The notes beneath the pieces were generated by a model. The model saw nothing but the letters and a program-made list of their open reading frames with translations, had not been told where the DNA came from and did not search any database. DNA of 64,000 bases from the NCBI GenBank assembly GCA_036346275.1, contig CM070711.1, positions 49,477,435 through 49,541,434 on the forward strand, given 5' to 3'. This document shows positions 59,401 through 64,000 of the stretch, in pieces. The DNA comes from Otatea glauca (Eukaryota; Streptophyta; Magnoliopsida; Poales; Poaceae). Position 1 is the stretch's first letter; every line of letters starts with the position of its first letter. The translations under genes and the position numbers were made by a program.

Positions 59401-61843
59401 AACATCTATTTTTGCAAACGTTACTAACACACTTCCTTTGGTGTGTCGCAGAGATATCCTGACAAAGCCTTTACAATGCATTGTCTAAACTCGGTACTGC
59501 TCGCTAAGGTTTCGCCCCTTAGGGCCCCCTCTTGCGCCTTGCGAATCTACCCGTCCATCCCAGAACCCACACCACCAATTGGCAGTACTCAAGACTAGAC
59601 ATTGCAAGTTAATCAGCTAGGTCTGTCCCATACCAGACTTGTGGTAGTACGGTTAGGCCCAGTTCAATGGCGCACAAGATTAAGTCCTTAATTTGTCTCA
59701 GGCAAGACATCCACATCCCAGTATGCTAGAAAGCACCCCCTTTACTGCACGATCACTTGCCCGAGGGAAAACAATTCGTTCAACCAATACCAATGGCAAA
59801 CCCCGCCATGGTACAACAAATTTTACAACAGTGGCTAACGGCCACGATTCCATATCTCATTAAGTCAAGATTAACATTATTCAATATGTGACATGAATCC
59901 CTTTGTACAACTAAGCATGTCTAAGCATAGCTACGATAACCCAATGTTGGTATAATGATTATGTCCAACTAGTAATGTCCCAACCTAGGTTTAACAATGG
60001 ATACATGGCATACAATTAATCAAGGTGGCGTAATGTCAACTAGGTATACATCTACTCCCATTAAATAAGCATTGATACACAAAATAGCATGCAATTTGTA
60101 TAAAAGTAAATTACTTTTGCAAACATAGAATCAATATGATCAAAGGTTACAACTTGCCTTGCTGATCTAGTGCTGAGTCTTGGTCTTCGAAGTCTTCGTT
60201 AGCTCCCTCGGAACTAGCATCTACCGGAAAAAGAAGTAACGAAACCAAATAAATCCAAAACAGAGACTCAAACAAGCTCAAAACTGAAAATAAATGGCTC
60301 TGGAAGATAGATCTTGATTTTAGAAAAATTTAAAAACTTGAATCGCCTCAATCGGAGTTCGTATGAGGGAGAACGAGCTTCTGGAAAATTAAATTCAGAG
60401 AAAATGACTGAAAATAAAAAAATCAGAATTTCCGGATTTATTTTTATACGGAAAAAGTGATTTATTGCGCAACACTGACATCAGCCGGCTTTTGGTGGAC
60501 TCGGTGCACGGCTCTGCGGTCGGTCCACCGTGCACCTGGCTCACCCCTGACGTCATCGCTGACGCGGGCGGCTGACGCTGCGGCTGACACGGCGCACACG
60601 CAGACCGACGGAGCGACGTGGGTGGCCACGCGTCATGCATCGGTGGCACGGTGCGGGATCGGGCGGCTGGAAACAGGGCGTGGGCGGCGAAGGACGCGGA
60701 ACGATCTGGAGCGTTGCCGAGCGATCGGACGGCCACGGTTCCTCGGCGGAGAACGACGGCGAGGCAGCAGCGCGAGGCTCACCGGCAGCGGGGAAGACGA
60801 CACGGCAAGCGGCGCTACGGCGACGGATCGGACGCGGCTCGGCACCGATTTGAGAGGACTCAACGCGGGCGACCCAAAGACGCCAACAGAGACGGTAGAG
60901 GAGCAACGGCGATGGAGTTCTGGGCGGCGGAAGGCTTCGGCACGGCGGAAATCAACGGTGAGCTCGCGCGGAGCGACGGCGGCGGCTCGGGCAGCGAGAG
61001 GTAGGGCAAAAGGGGCGGCGCGAGGAGGGCATCCTCAGGAGGTGCGCGACGCTTTAAATAGGGGTCTCAAAGGCCGTGTCCGACGCGGACTTCGAGACGG
61101 CGGCGTGCGGCGGCAGGACTCCGAGCGGCGGCGGCTAGGGTTTCGCGGGGCGACACGGGGCGATCCAGACCGCACACGTGGCGCGAATCCGACGGCCGAC
61201 GCGGCTGGGTCATTTGGTGGGTCGCGCGAGAGGTGGGCTGAGACGCGTGAGGGAGGCGGGCAGCGGAGATCAGCTGGGCCGGGCCAAGCGGGAAAAAAAG
61301 AATGGGCCGTGGAAGATTCGGCCCGAAAGAATAAAATCATTTTTCGAATCAAAATAATTCCAAAAATTCAAATAAAAGCAAATAAATTCAGAAAAATCTC
61401 CAAAAATACAGAAAAATTCCTTGGAGCACAATGAATCCAACTAAAACTGATAATCTTTAGTTTGATGAATAGTTTAGTCAAATTAAATCCTTTCATTAAT
61501 GGAAAATTCAAATTAAGCTGAAATTAATTCAAGAAAAATGCAAATGATTTATTTTTGAATTCAAACATTCCAAAATTCAAATTTTGGGATGTTACATTGT
61601 CTCCCTGTGATGGATCAAACACGTATAATTCCTCACGAAGCCACGTCGAATCAAGTGATTTTCAATTCGAGCTAAGTTGTTAAATCTCTTGAGATTGGTA
61701 CAATCAAAGCAAAGACAATATATGAAGTTTACACCCCTCTTCACAATGTCTTCTACAATTTTTTTAAACTCCTTAACACCCCTCTGAAATTCAGCACTCA
61801 CACGGCTTTTCTCATACATCCATTCATCACGGTCCATCTGCAA
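56493..61843 (-). pseudogene. TNP2-like CACTA transposase, split by a solo LTR
   Basis: Read from 61843: a transposase-associated N-terminal domain (DRDEWMYEKSRVSAEFQRGV ... CLCFDCTNLKRF ... HLIRRGFVRNYTCLIHH). Then the LTR insertion. Then an acidic linker (58670-58440). Then a zinc-ribbon-like part with CSNDCIVYQN and CSVCGVPRYK (about 58290-58210). Then the Transposase_21 core (58128-57064) with LPIIPRLERLFANHREAKLL, NGMNPFGNM, LPILLCIYNLPPWLCMKRKY, WLSNSKKTVYMGHRTFLPR and HIEKNVCDNLVGILLNI. Then a DUF4218 region (57018-56493) with MKSHDYHVLMTQLLPVAIR. Only about four in-frame stops (58438, 58196, 58129, 57064 areas) are seen. The frame is continuous across the LTR insertion site. Confidence 0.9.
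58691..61596 (-). mobile_element. Solo LTR (2.9 kb) of the Tekay-like family, - orientation
   Basis: On - it starts TGTAACATCCCAAAATTTG and ends GTCCCGACA. A perfect 5 bp TTGTC flanks both sides (58686-58690 and 61597-61601). A TATA-like TTTAAATAGG complement lies at 61052-61062. The long + and - open frames in its GC-rich part (60395-61434) are not genes. Confidence 0.95.
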
Positions 61844-62150
61844 TTAAACTATGCACAGTAAATTAAGGAAAAGTGATAGCTAGCTAGCTATATCAAATAT
61901 TGAGACATCATTTCAATATTACCTTCGCAAAATAGTGAACAGGTTCCAAGATATATAATTTTACTCCCGATACCTTCTTCCCTAGTTAAGAGCTTCCAAT
62001 TCCCTAGTTAAGAGACATACATTTAAAACATCACGAATAATATCGAATTACCTAATTAATGCAGTAGCTTGCAAATCTTTTGACTTCAATGAAACAAAAT
62101 AAGGGTGCAAGCATTAACAAAGTTGACGAATTGAATGATCTTAACAAAAC
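61844..62150. other. 5' region of the CACTA-2 transposase gene
   Basis: AT-rich, non-coding, with a 'gctagctagctatat' word. No clear promoter. Confidence 0.5.
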
Positions 62151-62580
62151 ATCTATCTATTGACCAACTAAGTATGTACTAACGATGACTCCTAATCTCT
62201 AAATAGGTTAATTAGGTCCTAATCCCATTCGAGGAAATGTGGTTCGGGTAAGCTCCTAGTTGTTGCACAACTCCAGAGAAAATTTTGGCAACATCTCCCC
62301 GCTATTCTTCAGATACACGTCTCGATAACATGTCAAGAGGGGTCTGTATCTGGAGAACACCAGGGAGATGCTGCTAAAACCTTCTTTGGAGTTGTACAAC
62401 AGCTTAGGAACTTGCCTGAACCACATTTCCTCGAACTGTCCAAAAAATCATGGACAATTCGAGAGTGTTTCTTTGTAAATATGATATTTCATCATATTTA
62501 TAAACAAGCACCCTCGAACAGGAGACGTAGGTTACGCAACCTAATTAAACTCTAACATTCATCATATGACAGCAACAATA
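62151..62580 (+). repeat. Copy B of the ~425 bp direct repeat in CACTA-2, with foldback
   Basis: Inverted arms 62226-62305 and 62362-62440 are complementary through 'gaggaaatgtggttcgggta' and 'cctgaaccacatttcctcg', 'acaactccagag' and 'ctttggagttgt'. A second small hairpin, 'ctcgaactgtcc' and 'ggacaattcgag', follows at 62431-62462. Confidence 0.9.
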
Positions 62581-62975
62581 ATTTCAAATTAACACGAGAG
62601 TACTACAAAGATAATTAAATGGATGTGTGCTTGTCAAATAAAGGGTGTGAAATCTGATAGGTGCACACAATTTCAGTACAACCTAAACCCTCTTTGCGAC
62701 ATATCGAAATTACCTAGTGCAAAATTGAAGGGGTTTGAAGGAATACTCACATTTTGAAGAAAACCACAAATGAGGGAAAAAAGAGGGGAAATCTCCTCAA
62801 GCTAGGGCTTCAACTTTACCCTCTTAACACCCAACCTTAAGGATTTCAAAATTTCTCACCCAAGTATTGCTTCCAACCATAATATGTGCTATTTTTTCGG
62901 GTGGCGGCGGTTTTTTTAGCCTCTAGAACAACGAGAGAGGAGTGTTCAGCCAGAGGGTATAAATAACCTAGTTAG
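62581..62975. other. Non-coding leader side of CACTA-2
   Basis: It contains purine-rich 'gagggaaaaaagaggggaaa' and, near 62935, 'ggtataaata', a possible TATA for + transcripts. No gene. Confidence 0.45.
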
Positions 62976-63300
62976 GCACATAACAATCGGTTCTTAGGTT
63001 AGAATTGATTGTGATGTAGCACTAGGCACATCACAATCGGTTCTTACATAAGAACCGATTGTGATGTGTACATGCACATCACAATCGGTTCTCATCTCAA
63101 AACCGATTGTGATGTACGCATGCACATCACAATCGTTTATAATGTTAGAACCGATTGTGATATGCCTAGTGCTACATCACAATCACTTCTAACCTGAGAA
63201 CCAATTGTGATTATTATTAACACCCTCTCCTAAGTCATCTATCACAATCGATTTTTTCTAAAAACTTCAGAACCAACCCAGATGAAGTGATAGTGATGTA
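62976..63300. repeat. Right subterminal repeats of CACTA-2
   Basis: Eight or more copies of 'cacatcacaatcggttct' and its complement are arranged as near-palindromic pairs. Confidence 0.9.
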
Positions 63301-63316
63301 CCATTCTGTAGTAGTG

Positions 63317-64000
63317 GTGAGCTCTGGCATTGATGCTTATATCACCATGCGCCATTCTCCTTCCTCTTCAAAACCCCTCAATTGATTTCATGCCTCATGT
63401 AGTGTAGCATCGGAATCGCGTCATCTTCTCTATCTCAGGTTATCGCCTTTGCCAGTGCATAGCTTGCTCTCCGTTGAGTATCCGCTTTGACCATGGTCAT
63501 TCATAGCATCCCCGTGACCCAATAAACTCATTGTCGTGCTCCATTACAGTTGTTTCCCCTATACTTGGCTGTCACTGTGCAACTTGCTAGCGTTGCCGCT
63601 GTTCTCCGGTGACCCGCTGCTCACGACCTCCTTTGCCGTCGTCAAGCCCTCTATCCTAACCATGGTGAGCCCCTAGTGCTAGTGCACCCCTCAGTCAAGC
63701 CTTGCTAGTAGTTTTCTAGTCTATCATAGAAGCTCTGTTCTGCGTCTTAGCATTTTAAGTCGTCAATAAATCTATGATGACCATTGGTCCCCCAGCCTAC
63801 TTTCAAAGTTTCGCCTGAAGCCCCTAGTTCTAACGTGATGACCTGGTTAGCTCTAATCCCTCTCTCTCGCCTAGCCCCTCACTTGCCCCGAGAGCACTCG
63901 CTGCTCACACCATGCCGATGTCTCCATCCACTATCACCGCTCGAAGCTTCACTATGACCTCCTCTTTCCATCCCTGACCTCACCTGTGTCTTTCTGCCAC
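63317..64000 (+). mobile_element. Probable continuation of the LTR interrupted by CACTA-2
   Basis: GC- and CT-rich sequence without a gene resumes after the CACTA end. In position it corresponds to the GC-rich middle of the LTR that began at 51561. It continues past the window end. Confidence 0.45.

Larger units (their letters stand above)
52395..63316 (-). mobile_element. 10.9 kb CACTA element with TNP2 and Ptta/En-Spm genes
   Basis: The ends are CACTACTACAGGAATGTACA and the reverse complement of CACTACTACAGAATGGTACA. The perfect 3 bp GTG flanks both sides (52392-52394 and 63317-63319). Subterminal repeats are AATCGGTTCT-type in both orientations. Two genes on the - strand are a TNP2-like transposase (61843 to 56493) and a second, Transposase_24-like gene (53588 to 52560). 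A 2.9 kb solo LTR is nested in the transposase. The gene layout is that of autonomous grass CACTA elements. Only a few stops interrupt the transposase. Confidence 0.95.

Noticed and set aside
60395..61434. Long + and - frames up to 325 codons
   Set aside because: They lie in the GC-rich part of a solo LTR with few stops by composition. The other LTR copies do not keep the frame.
1..64000. CRISPR arrays, operons or bacterial features
   Set aside because: The sequence is plant nuclear DNA. Direct repeats here are transposon and minisatellite arrays without a spacer pattern.

Overview
This is a transposon-dense stretch of a plant nuclear genome, almost certainly a grass (Poaceae). The reasons are CACTA elements starting CACTACTACAG, a Tekay/Del-like chromovirus with LTRs of about 3.3 kb, a Tat-like Ty3 element, a Stowaway-type MITE, a FAR1-type Mutator-like element (MULE) that carries a Ulp1-like gene, and GC-rich LTR leaders. 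I see no intact ordinary host gene. Nearly every long reading frame belongs to a mobile element or is an artefact of a GC-rich or tandem repeat. The species cannot be fixed from the sequence alone.

Layout. 1-2.66 kb: unassigned, with a pyrimidine/purine array. 2.658-5.657 kb: a complete 3.0 kb CACTA element (target duplication TGT) holding a broken fragment of an XH-domain (FDM/IDN2-like) gene and a 0.73 kb inverted repeat. 5.8-7.45 kb: an element with long, diverged inverted ends. 7.5-21.27 kb: a large MULE with two convergent genes, a ULP-like gene on + (8.70-13.22 kb) and a FAR1-like transposase on - (20.18-14.27 kb). The transposase gene is split by a 2.9 kb non-autonomous LTR element (target duplication GCTAC). 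22.36-23.08 kb: two consecutive tandem duplications. 23.19-41.78 kb: a decayed Tekay-type chromovirus with a 6.5 kb Tat-like element nested in its 5' side (24.735-31.260), an unclassified 1.7 kb insertion in its protease region and a 150 bp hAT-type MITE in its 3' LTR. 42.4-49.25 kb: a hAT transposase gene on -, split by a 3.3 kb solo LTR (43.470-46.811). 51.39-64 kb: a nested stack in which a Stowaway MITE is broken by an LTR, the LTR by a 10.9 kb CACTA element (52.395-63.316, target duplication GTG), and the CACTA transposase gene by a 2.9 kb solo LTR (58.691-61.596, target duplication TTGTC).

How the parts relate. Target duplications give a relative order of insertion at most boundaries. 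The Tekay LTR family occurs four times: both ends of the full element and two solo LTRs in opposite orientation. Most in-frame stops in the Tekay element are C-to-T or G-to-A changes, as expected after long cytosine methylation. The parts most worth following up are the CACTA element with gene fragments that look like RNA-directed DNA methylation factors plus a long hairpin, the ULP-carrying MULE whose protease exons are still open with all catalytic residues, a possible snRNA-type promoter between its two genes, an extra decayed reading frame in the Tekay leader, and the 32 bp LTR minisatellite that encodes the same peptide in all three frames.
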